DNA from: Butyrivibrio sp. LC3010
GTDB taxonomy: Bacteria > Bacillota > Clostridia > Lachnospirales > Lachnospiraceae
Length of the DNA: 64,000 nucleotides
Direction of reading: 5' to 3'
NCBI RefSeq assembly: GCF_000424385.1
Contig: NZ_AUJU01000002.1
Coordinates: 1 to 64,000 of the forward strand
The notes beneath the pieces were generated by a model. That model was not told where the DNA came from. It searched no databases and was given only the letters and a program-made list of their open reading frames with translations. Shown in pieces: positions 7,687 through 15,913 of the stretch. The first letter of the stretch is position 1, and each line of letters opens with the position of its first letter. The position numbers and the translations under genes are program-made.

Positions 7687-8862
7687 ATGGAAGAAGTAAG
7701 AGTAGAAAAAATTGAAAATTGTATAAAGGTGTTTTTAAAGGGAAGAATTGATTCAACAAATGCTCCTGAATTTGATGCGGTGATTAAAGAGTCAGTGCCG
7801 GACGATGGAGATGTAATAATTGATGCCGGAGAACTTGAATATATCTCAAGTGCAGGACTCCGTGTGATACTGCATATTATCAAGAAACATAAAAATATAA
7901 AGATGATAAATGTAGGGTCTGAGATATATGAAATACTTGATATGACAGGTTTCAATCAAATGATGACTGTCGAAAAGGCATATAAGCAGGTGAGCGTAGA
8001 AGGATGTGAAGTTATAGGAAAAGGCGCAAACGGAACCCTTTACAGGATTGATAAGGATAATGTCGTAAAAGTCTACAACGATCCAAATGCTCTTGATGAT
8101 ATACATCATGAACGCGAAGTTGCAAGACTTGCACTTGTTCTTGGTATTCCTACGGCGATATCCTACGACGTTGTGAAGGTTGGGGACAGCTATGGGTCTG
8201 TTTTTGAGCTTTTAAACGCTAAGAGTTTTTCTTCGATAATCGCCAGCGAACCTGACAAATTTGACTGGTGCGTTGATGAGTTTGCAGATCTTTTGAAAAA
8301 AATCCATTCTACAGAAGTTGCTCCCGGAAAACTGCCCAGAATAAAGGATACAGTTCTTAAATGGGTGGATTTTACCAAAGATTATATTGATGATGCGCAT
8401 TACCAAAAGCTTAAAGCTCTGGTTGAAGCTGTGCCGGATACTGATTTTATGATTCATGGAGATTACCATACAAATAACGTTGAGTTTCAAAATGATGAAG
8501 TAATTCTTATTGATATGGATACTCTGGCTGTAGGTCATCCGATTTTTGAACTTGGATCAATTTATAATGCTTTTGTCGGTTTTTACGAATTAGATAAGGA
8601 TTCAATATTAGATTTCCTTGGATATGATTTTGACACTGCTGATAGATTTTATAAGAAGGTACTTGCAAAATATCTTGAAACAGAAGATGAGAATAAAATC
8701 AATGAGGTCATCGATAAAGCCAGAATAATCGGTTATACAAGACTTATAAGACGATCCATACGCAGAGGTGCTCTCGAAAATGAACAGGGAATAAATAAGA
8801 TTGAGTTCTGGAAGAAGGAGCTTTTTGAACTTTTAGATGTAACTGATACCTTAAACTTTTGA
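7687..8862 (+). CDS. STAS domain fused to an APH/choline-kinase-like phosphotransferase
   Basis: A 391-aa cytoplasmic protein. Residues 1-95 form a STAS domain with EYISSAGLRVIL, placing Ser54-Ser55 exactly as in the stand-alone STAS protein upstream. Residues about 110-330 form an aminoglycoside phosphotransferase/choline-kinase-like domain with a catalytic loop HGDYHTNN (Asp259) and a metal motif DMD at 276-278. Such kinases phosphorylate small hydroxylated molecules or proteins; the substrate here is unknown. ATG 7687 is chosen because AAGGTG at 7675-7680 is its ribosome site; a GTG at 7678 overlaps that site. The gene follows the cellulose synthase fusion by 14 bases and precedes the GHKL kinase, so it sits inside the partner-switch operon. 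Drug resistance is unlikely given this context. Confidence 0.88.
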   Translation: MEEVRVEKIENCIKVFLKGRIDSTNAPEFDAVIKESVPDDGDVIIDAGELEYISSAGLRVILHIIKKHKNIKMINVGSEIYEILDMTGFNQMMTVEKAYKQVSVEGCEVIGKGANGTLYRIDKDNVVKVYNDPNALDDIHHEREVARLALVLGIPTAISYDVVKVGDSYGSVFELLNAKSFSSIIASEPDKFDWCVDEFADLLKKIHSTEVAPGKLPRIKDTVLKWVDFTKDYIDDAHYQKLKALVEAVPDTDFMIHGDYHTNNVEFQNDEVILIDMDTLAVGHPIFELGSIYNAFVGFYELDKDSILDFLGYDFDTADRFYKKVLAKYLETEDENKINEVIDKARIIGYTRLIRRSIRRGALENEQGINKIEFWKKELFELLDVTDTLNF

Positions 8863-8879
8863 TTCAAAGGATATGGCAT

Positions 8880-9284
8880 ATGAAAGAAATTGTAATTGAT
8901 GCAAAAGTTGAAAATCTTCCTCAGGTGCTGGAATTTATAGATTCAGAGCTTGAGATTGCAGAATGTAAAATGAAAGACCAGATGAAAATCGATATGGCAG
9001 TTGAGGAACTTTATGTAAATATTGCCCACTACGCGTATAGAGACAAGGTTGGTAAAGCTGAGATTACTTTTGATGTAGATGACAAGAACAGGGCTGTTAT
9101 CACACTTATTGACAGTGGAATTCATTATGATCCTCTTGCCAAGGAAGATCCTGATGTTACTTTGTCTGCAGAGGAGAGAAAAATCGGCGGACTTGGTATT
9201 TATATGGTCAAAAACAGTATGGATGATGTACTGTATGAATATGTTGATGGTAAAAACAAAACTACCATTATTAAAAATCTTTGA
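8880..9284 (+). CDS. RsbW/SpoIIAB-like GHKL serine kinase
   Basis: A 134-aa GHKL ATPase. It shows the N-box EELYVNIAHYAY (Glu43, Asn47), the G1 box DSGIHYDP and the G2 box IGGLGIYMVK. Family members phosphorylate STAS partners and sequester a target, classically a sigma factor. Two STAS substrates are encoded just upstream and a PP2C phosphatase starts 20 bases downstream, which makes a complete switch. ATG 8880 is chosen for its AAAGGA site; a TTG at 8859 would overlap the previous gene. No sigma factor gene is present, so the sequestered partner is unidentified. Confidence 0.9.
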   Translation: MKEIVIDAKVENLPQVLEFIDSELEIAECKMKDQMKIDMAVEELYVNIAHYAYRDKVGKAEITFDVDDKNRAVITLIDSGIHYDPLAKEDPDVTLSAEERKIGGLGIYMVKNSMDDVLYEYVDGKNKTTIIKNL

Positions 9285-9304
9285 TACTACCGGATGGAAT
9301 TTTG

Positions 9305-10861
9305 ATGGAACTTATAACTAAAGAACAAAAGCAGCGTGCTATTCTGGCTGCGGTTTTCTATGTAATATTTATTGTAACAAGCGTTCAGTTTCTGTTTATA
9401 AGAGGTTTTGCTAATTTAAAGCCTGTTTACATCTTTAATATCAGCGGCGATGTTTTTGCGATGCTGATGGGATATGTGCTTTTTATATGTTGTCTTATAG
9501 ATGTACAAAAAACAGGTAAGGATCTTAAGTGGCTTTTATATCTTTTAAACGCAGCGTATATTGGAGTATTTACTGATTCAATCGCATGGCTGGTGGATGG
9601 AGTAAGTAAATACAGTGCTATTAATTTCCTTGATAATACACTTTATTATTTGTGTGCTCCGTTTGAGGTTTTCTGTTTCTGGAAATATACCAGAACATTT
9701 CTGGATATTGAAAAGCCTCATTTAAGAATTATCAATAAGCTGCAATTATTTGGTTTATGTACTTCCGTAGCAGTAAGATTATTGAATATGTTCTTTAAAT
9801 TTTACTTCTATGTAGACAGTGAAGGAGTTTATCACAGGACCGGCATTTATCTGTTTTCAATGCTGTATGTCTTTAGTTCGATTATATGCACGTTGTCAAT
9901 TCTTGTGATTGAGAGAAAGAATTTACAGCTATATCAGATAATTACATTTTTTACATATGTACTTGGTCCTACTATTGTATCTGTTCTTACGATACGAATA
10001 TATGGTCTTTCAATTATAAATGCTGTAATAATGCTTTTTATACTTCTTATGTATTGCGTTCTCAATGTTATGCAGGGAAGAGAAAAAGCGATTGCAGACA
10101 GAGACCTTGCTTTGGCATCGGGAATACAGGAGCATATTTTACCTAGGATTTTTCCTCCCTTTCCTGAGAGAAAAGAATTTGACATATACGCTTCAATGAC
10201 TCCTGCCAAGGAGGTTGGCGGCGATTTTTATGACTTTTTCATGATTGACAATGACCATCTGGCAATAGTTATTGCTGATGTTTCAGGAAAAGGTGTTCCG
10301 GCTGCACTTTTTATGATGGTTGCAAGAACTATCATTAAGAATCAGGGATTGTATTCCAGAAAAATGAATCCAAATACGATACTTGCTAAGGTTAATAACC
10401 AGTTGTGTGAAGGAAATGATCTCGAATTTTTTGTAACTGCCTGGATTGGTATACTGACTATCTCTACAGGAAAGCTGAAGTATTCAAATGCCGGACACGA
10501 ATATCCCTGCTATAGAAAAGCAGACGGTAACTTTGTTATTGTTAAAGAAAAACATTCTCCACCTTTGGCTACGATGGAAGGGCTTGTTTTCAAGGGCGGT
10601 GAAATTAATCTTGAAAAGGGCGACGTGATCTATATTTACACGGACGGAGTTACGGAAGCGACCAATTCCAATAATGAATTATTTGGAAATGACAGAATGC
10701 TGGCTGCATTAAATGAAAAACCGGACGGTACGCCAAAAGAGCTTGATAATGCAGTCAGAACAAGGATATATCAGTTTGTTAAAGATGCTCCGCAATTTGA
10801 TGATATAACAATGCTTTGCTTAAAATATTATGGAGCAAATGAAAAAAGTGATGTGATATAA
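9305..10861 (+). CDS. Membrane PP2C phosphatase (SpoIIE/RsbU type)
   Basis: A 518-aa protein with about seven hydrophobic segments in residues 10-255 and a cytoplasmic PP2C-type phosphatase domain (about 270-515). The phosphatase part shows EVGGDFYDFF, IADVSGKGVPAAL, NAGHEYP, YTDGVTEATN and DDITMLCLKY, which are the metal-binding and core motifs of the SpoIIE family. It should dephosphorylate the nearby STAS proteins, with the membrane part acting as the sensor. The start is uncertain: TTG 9281 overlaps the kinase stop codon, while ATG 9305 has a GGATGG site. Confidence 0.9.
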   Translation: MELITKEQKQRAILAAVFYVIFIVTSVQFLFIRGFANLKPVYIFNISGDVFAMLMGYVLFICCLIDVQKTGKDLKWLLYLLNAAYIGVFTDSIAWLVDGVSKYSAINFLDNTLYYLCAPFEVFCFWKYTRTFLDIEKPHLRIINKLQLFGLCTSVAVRLLNMFFKFYFYVDSEGVYHRTGIYLFSMLYVFSSIICTLSILVIERKNLQLYQIITFFTYVLGPTIVSVLTIRIYGLSIINAVIMLFILLMYCVLNVMQGREKAIADRDLALASGIQEHILPRIFPPFPERKEFDIYASMTPAKEVGGDFYDFFMIDNDHLAIVIADVSGKGVPAALFMMVARTIIKNQGLYSRKMNPNTILAKVNNQLCEGNDLEFFVTAWIGILTISTGKLKYSNAGHEYPCYRKADGNFVIVKEKHSPPLATMEGLVFKGGEINLEKGDVIYIYTDGVTEATNSNNELFGNDRMLAALNEKPDGTPKELDNAVRTRIYQFVKDAPQFDDITMLCLKYYGANEKSDVI

Positions 10862-10894
10862 TATTTTTAAATACAACTTATGAGGAGATAAAAT

Positions 10895-11584
10895 ATGGGC
10901 AAAAAGTATAAGGAAATTGAAGGCGAACCGATTTTCAAAACATCAAAGATCGTAATTAACTGTTATGATAAAATGATGACTGCGGAGTTTGATAAGGCAT
11001 CCAGATACCTTTCAGAATGCAATCTCGGACATAAAGATCATCTTCAGATGGAGCTGCTTTTTGAAGAAACAGCTTTGATGCTTGGTGAAATCACAAATGA
11101 TTTTTCAGCATTACTTTGGTTTGAGAAATATGAGAATTATTGCTGCCTTAAGCTTACTGCTAAAACAGAGATGAACTTCGAAAAGAAGGAAGAGCTTATT
11201 TCTGTTTCTTCCAGCGGTGAGAATGCTATGGCTAAAGGTTTCATGGGCAAAATAGCAGACATTATCGAAACAGGTCTTATGGACTTTGATTATGTTGCAA
11301 GACTTCAGCAGGAGTACGGTGGAGTTAATGTAGGATTTGGAAGCATGGGTATTTATGACGGCTATGATGGAATAGGCGACATGAATGCAGCATGGTGTCT
11401 TTCTGACTACAAAGAATCCCTAAATGACGCTATTGATGATGAGGGTGATGAAAATGAAGCATCTCAGGAAGCGTGGGATGAGCTTGAAAAATCCATCGTT
11501 GCAAGTATTGCTGAAGACGTGATTGTTGGAACAAAGAGCAATGTTATCGAGATGACTATCGTCAAAGCTCTTAAACACGCCTGA
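10895..11584 (+). CDS. Hypothetical protein of the partner-switch cluster
   Basis: A 229-aa cytoplasmic protein with no signal or membrane segment, starting at ATG 10895 behind GAGGAG. I do not recognise its family. The stretch MELLFEETALMLGEI (about 52-66) looks like a degenerate GHKL N-box, and a later Gly/Ala/Lys segment could be the remains of an ATP lid, so a decayed RsbW-like fold is possible. The glycine-rich middle (about 139-160) and an acidic stretch near residue 190 are distinctive. It directly follows the phosphatase gene, so a role in the same switch is likely by context only. Confidence 0.75.
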   Translation: MGKKYKEIEGEPIFKTSKIVINCYDKMMTAEFDKASRYLSECNLGHKDHLQMELLFEETALMLGEITNDFSALLWFEKYENYCCLKLTAKTEMNFEKKEELISVSSSGENAMAKGFMGKIADIIETGLMDFDYVARLQQEYGGVNVGFGSMGIYDGYDGIGDMNAAWCLSDYKESLNDAIDDEGDENEASQEAWDELEKSIVASIAEDVIVGTKSNVIEMTIVKALKHA

Positions 11585-11592
11585 GCTTTAGA

Positions 11593-12102
11593 ATGGATAC
11601 GTCAATTAAAATAAAAAGAATAAGTGTATTGGGATTATTGCTTTGTTATGCAATGATTCTGACTTATATTGAATCAATAATACCATTTTTCGGCGGTGTT
11701 CCGGGTATGAAGCTCGGACTCCCCAATATGGTAATTGTTCTATTGTTATTTTGCTATGGAGAATTCGAAGGCATTCTCATAAATGTTCTGAGGATAATAC
11801 TTACAGGATTCCTCTTTGGAACTCTGTTTGGAATAATGTTTTCGGTTTCCGGTGCTGTTATCAGCTTTATAACGATGGTAATTATAAAACGACTGGACCT
11901 ATTGGATATAAAAGGTGTAAGTATCTGCGGGGGGCTTGCTCATAATCTGGGACAGCTCCTTATTGCGATTTTTATAGTAAAAACCTCCGGAATCATGTTT
12001 TATTTGCCATTATTATTGATAGCAGGCGCACTAACCGGATTTTTAAACGGTTTCATTGCAAATGCAATGATAGGATATATAAAGAACTCTAAGCTGCTGT
12101 AA
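11593..12102 (+). CDS. Gx transporter family / heptaprenyl diphosphate synthase component I-like membrane protein
   Basis: A 169-aa integral membrane protein with about five hydrophobic helices. It has the family features ESIIPFFGGVPGMKLGLPN near the N-terminus and a glycine-rich GGLAHNLGQL segment. This family is often called heptaprenyl diphosphate synthase component I but is structurally like substrate-binding S components of vitamin transporters. It begins 9 bases after the unknown protein and is followed closely by the hybrid kinase. The ribosome site is weak. It is not a complete isoprenoid enzyme by itself. Confidence 0.8.
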   Translation: MDTSIKIKRISVLGLLLCYAMILTYIESIIPFFGGVPGMKLGLPNMVIVLLLFCYGEFEGILINVLRIILTGFLFGTLFGIMFSVSGAVISFITMVIIKRLDLLDIKGVSICGGLAHNLGQLLIAIFIVKTSGIMFYLPLLLIAGALTGFLNGFIANAMIGYIKNSKLL

Positions 12103-12123
12103 CACCCTTTGAGGTATTTATCT

Positions 12124-15100
12124 GTGAAAAAGCATAAACATGCAGCAGGCATTATTATCTTTGTTCTTATAACATTAATAATTGTCACTACTATCAATCT
12201 GCTTTTGGTATTCAGAACAACTGCCGATGAGACAATTAGTTCAGGTAAATATCAGCTTGAAAGTATTGGAGCTGAACTTGAAAACGGGATAAAAAATGCC
12301 AAAAACTTAACATCACAATATGCAATAAAAGCGCAACCTCTGATCTTGGACAAAGATGTTCTGGAAAAATTCATCCATGATACCCAGGATAAAATCAGAA
12401 AAGAGACCGGCGGAGTGGGCTTTAATGTTTATGCAGCAGGCAATGATTGGTACATAATACCGGATCTTAAGGAGGAAGAGTATGATCCTGCTTCAAGACC
12501 ATGGTATCAGGGCGCTATCAAAAATAAAGGTAACGCCTATGTGAGTTCTCCTTATATTGATGTTGTTACCGGAGCGATATGTTATACCGTTTCTATTTCC
12601 TTAGATGATAATGATACGGTTTTTGCTGTCGACTATACTCTTTCACAGATTCAGAATAAAATTCAAAAGATGTCCATAGCTGATAATACTACTTCAGTAA
12701 TTGTTACTGAGGATGGTATTATTGCAGGGTGTAGCGATCAAAGCTACGTGGGTAGTGAACTCATAGATGCTTTCCCCGATTATATGGGCATTTTTGAGAG
12801 TGCAAAACTGTCTGATGAGACTGTTTCCTACAGGCTAAGAAATGGACTTTCCCATGACAATCTTTTTGCAACCGGAACGGAATCGGGCTGGTATCTTATT
12901 GTCGGTATTAATGATTGGGAGTTGTACCATAATAATTATCTGTGGTTACTACTTTCAATGGTTCTTAATCTCATAATTTTCTTTGTTATTTTCATTCTTT
13001 ATTTTATTAGTAAGAATAATGAGGCCAAAGCTCAGGAGGCATTGGATTCCAAAAACAGTTTTCTGCAGGAAATTACAGGGGATCTGAAAACTCCTCTTAG
13101 CCAGATACTCAATAATACTGATTCAAGGACCTTCGATGAAGATAAGAACTATGAAGCCAGATTCGAGAGTATTCAGTCTGCCACAAAACAGCTTTCTGAG
13201 AGTATTCAGCAGATAATCAGTTATTCAAATTATGTAAAAAGCGAGAATCAGAAACACAGCAGACAGGATGTAAAACGCATAAAGAAGATAAGCAGTAAAT
13301 ACAGAACAATAATAATTGTTCTTATGAGTCTGAGTATGCTTATAAGTGTTATATCCATCAGCTGGATGACTATACGCTGGTGTACTGCCAGCATGCAGGA
13401 GAAAGCGGGAAATTATGAAAGCCAGGTAACGGAATGGACTTTATCACAAAAAAACATCCTTGATATGTTTGTTGCAGATATTTCTACGAATTCCGATATA
13501 TTAAAGAATCCTCAGGAAACTATAGATTATCTCGCCAGAATAACTTCCTGTTATGAACAGATCTCAGCTTCTTATATTGCCAACAAGGACTTTGTTCATT
13601 CGGTTTATATGAATACCGGATGGAGACCGGATGATTATTTCAGGATTGAAGACAGACAGTGGTACATGGATACTTTAAATTCTGATACCGGCTTCAATAT
13701 TTCAAGTCCATATATTGATGTCCAGACAGGACTGTATTGTATAACCTTCTCGGAAGTGGTAAATGATGCAAAAACAGGGGATTATCTTGGCGTATTCGGA
13801 ATCGATTTTTACATTGATAAGCTGATTGATATTCTTGGCAATTCCTATACAGATACCGGTTATGCATTTTTGACAGATTCCAGGGGAACCATCATAAATC
13901 ATCCTCACGGGACCTATCAGATGACAAATAAAAGATCCACAAACATAGCAGGTCTTAACTATGAAGAAGCTTATAATGATCAGGGCTCTGTAACAGTATT
14001 TAAGGATTATGATAACGTACCTAAAGTAATCATCGCGAAAAATACAAAAATTGCAGACTTTACTGTTTTTGTAGTAATCAATTTCTTTACTATTTACGGG
14101 CGTTCAATAGTTTATGGTCTTATAGCATTTTTCTCATCACTTGTTTGTGTTTTTGCTATATGGAATCTGCTTGGAAGTCTTATAACCTGGCAGGATCAGG
14201 TTAATGATCAGTTGCAGGATTCTGCAGATGCTGCAATAGCTGCAGGAAAAGCAAAAAGTGATTTCCTTGCCATGATGTCTCATGAAATAAGGACCCCTAT
14301 TAATGCCATAATCGGTATGAATGAAATGATTCTAAGGGAGTGCGACAATGATGATATAAAATCCTATTCAGCAAATATTCAAAGCGCATCAAAAACACTT
14401 CTTTCGCTTATTAACAGTATTCTGGATTTCTCAAAGATTGAGGAAGGTAAGCTTGAAATAGTTTCTGTTAATTATGAAGCAAAAGCACTTATAGCAGATA
14501 TTATCAATATGATAAGTGCACGTATAAACAAAACCAGTCTTGAGCTTAAGCTTGAGATTGATCCCAAAATACCTCAGGGTATGTATGGGGATGATTTCAG
14601 AATAAAACAGATTATACTTAATCTTCTTACCAACGCCGTAAAATATACTGAAAAGGGTAGCGTCACCTTAAAAATGTCAGCAAAGCCTTTAAATAAAGAG
14701 GAGGTTCTTCTTGATGTTAAGGTCTGTGACACAGGTATAGGTATAAAAGACACTGACATCGATAAGCTTCATGCATCTTTTCAAAGACTTGATGAGAAGA
14801 GAAACAGAAATATTGAAGGTACGGGACTTGGAATTGCAATCGTAACAAGCCTTCTTAAAATGATGGGTAGTAACCTTGAAGTTAAGAGTGTGTATGGTGA
14901 GGGCTCTGAATTTTCATTTGTCATCCAGCAAAAGGTTACGGACTGGAGAGATATAGGAGAGTTTGACTTTGAAAGTATTAAGGCAGACATTGCTGAGAGC
15001 ACTGATAAGTTCCTTGTGGCTCAGGATGCAGACATACTTATTGTAGATGATAATGAGATGAATTTATCGGTAATGAAGAGCCTTCTTAAGAGGAATAAGA

Positions 15101-15891
15101 TAAAACCTGATTTTGCATCAAGCGGACAGGAATGCATAGATAAAGCGGGTACAAGGCACTATGATATTATCTTTTTGGATCACATGATGCCTATGATGGA
15201 TGGTATAGAAACCCTTGCCATTCTTAAAGAAAGAGATCTTTTAAGTAAGGATACTACCGTGATCGCTCTTACAGCTAATGCCGTTGTTGGCGCAAAGGAA
15301 GAATATATTGCTGCCGGATTTGCAGATTATCTGTCAAAACCTGTTGATACAAAGATACTTGAAAAATTCCTGGCAAAATATCTGCCGCCCTATAAATACA
15401 CCTATGTATCAGCTAATGATGAAAAGGTAAGACAAAAGACCAAGGAGCAGACTAAGAGTAAGGATACCATTATAGATGAGGATATAATAGAGTTTATGCC
15501 TTCAACAACAATGGATGAAAGTTCAAAAGAAAACATTGATTACATTAATAAACTTAAAAAATTGTCCTATCTTGATGTGGATTCCGCTGTTTCTCTAAGC
15601 GGCAGTATAGATGCATATATCACGGTACTACAGATGTTTATAAGAACTGCCGAAATAAAAAAGAACAGAATAAAAGAATTATATGAAAAGAAGGATATTA
15701 AGAACTATATCATAGAGCTTCATGCACTTAAGAGTTCCGCAAAGCTTATTGGTGCAGAAGAATTAAGCAGTCTTGCAAAGGATCTGGAGTTTGCAGGAAA
15801 GGAAAATGATTTAAGGGTTATTGAAGAAAAAAACGCCTTAATATTTGAATGGTATGATAGAATTATTAGTGACATAAACAAGACTTCTTAG
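12124..15891 (+). CDS. Hybrid histidine kinase with two Cache sensors, REC and HPt domains
   Basis: A 1255-aa membrane kinase. In order: a helix at about 7-28; a first extracellular Cache-like sensor (to about 275); a helix; a HisKA-like segment whose phospho-His is Gly319 (EITGDLKTP in place of SHEIRTP) and which has no ATPase domain; a helix at about 397-420; a second Cache-like sensor (to about 650); a helix; an active HisKA with His720 in MMSHEIRTP; a GHKL ATPase; a receiver with Asp1019 (FLDHMMPMMDG); and an HPt domain with His1200 in HALKSSA. It can run a full internal phosphorelay. The duplicated sensor plus dead HisKA suggests internal duplication. GTG 12124 is chosen for GAGG at 12111-12114. 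The next gene, a REC-GGDEF protein, is a likely output. Confidence 0.92.
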   Translation: MKKHKHAAGIIIFVLITLIIVTTINLLLVFRTTADETISSGKYQLESIGAELENGIKNAKNLTSQYAIKAQPLILDKDVLEKFIHDTQDKIRKETGGVGFNVYAAGNDWYIIPDLKEEEYDPASRPWYQGAIKNKGNAYVSSPYIDVVTGAICYTVSISLDDNDTVFAVDYTLSQIQNKIQKMSIADNTTSVIVTEDGIIAGCSDQSYVGSELIDAFPDYMGIFESAKLSDETVSYRLRNGLSHDNLFATGTESGWYLIVGINDWELYHNNYLWLLLSMVLNLIIFFVIFILYFISKNNEAKAQEALDSKNSFLQEITGDLKTPLSQILNNTDSRTFDEDKNYEARFESIQSATKQLSESIQQIISYSNYVKSENQKHSRQDVKRIKKISSKYRTIIIVLMSLSMLISVISISWMTIRWCTASMQEKAGNYESQVTEWTLSQKNILDMFVADISTNSDILKNPQETIDYLARITSCYEQISASYIANKDFVHSVYMNTGWRPDDYFRIEDRQWYMDTLNSDTGFNISSPYIDVQTGLYCITFSEVVNDAKTGDYLGVFGIDFYIDKLIDILGNSYTDTGYAFLTDSRGTIINHPHGTYQMTNKRSTNIAGLNYEEAYNDQGSVTVFKDYDNVPKVIIAKNTKIADFTVFVVINFFTIYGRSIVYGLIAFFSSLVCVFAIWNLLGSLITWQDQVNDQLQDSADAAIAAGKAKSDFLAMMSHEIRTPINAIIGMNEMILRECDNDDIKSYSANIQSASKTLLSLINSILDFSKIEEGKLEIVSVNYEAKALIADIINMISARINKTSLELKLEIDPKIPQGMYGDDFRIKQIILNLLTNAVKYTEKGSVTLKMSAKPLNKEEVLLDVKVCDTGIGIKDTDIDKLHASFQRLDEKRNRNIEGTGLGIAIVTSLLKMMGSNLEVKSVYGEGSEFSFVIQQKVTDWRDIGEFDFESIKADIAESTDKFLVAQDADILIVDDNEMNLSVMKSLLKRNKIKPDFASSGQECIDKAGTRHYDIIFLDHMMPMMDGIETLAILKERDLLSKDTTVIALTANAVVGAKEEYIAAGFADYLSKPVDTKILEKFLAKYLPPYKYTYVSANDEKVRQKTKEQTKSKDTIIDEDIIEFMPSTTMDESSKENIDYINKLKKLSYLDVDSAVSLSGSIDAYITVLQMFIRTAEIKKNRIKELYEKKDIKNYIIELHALKSSAKLIGAEELSSLAKDLEFAGKENDLRVIEEKNALIFEWYDRIISDINKTS

Positions 15892-15913
15892 ATGAACTTC
15901 GGAGGTTACATTA

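Noticed and set aside
7687..8862. Aminoglycoside resistance gene
   Set aside because: The kinase domain is fused to STAS and embedded in a signalling operon, so antibiotic modification is unlikely.
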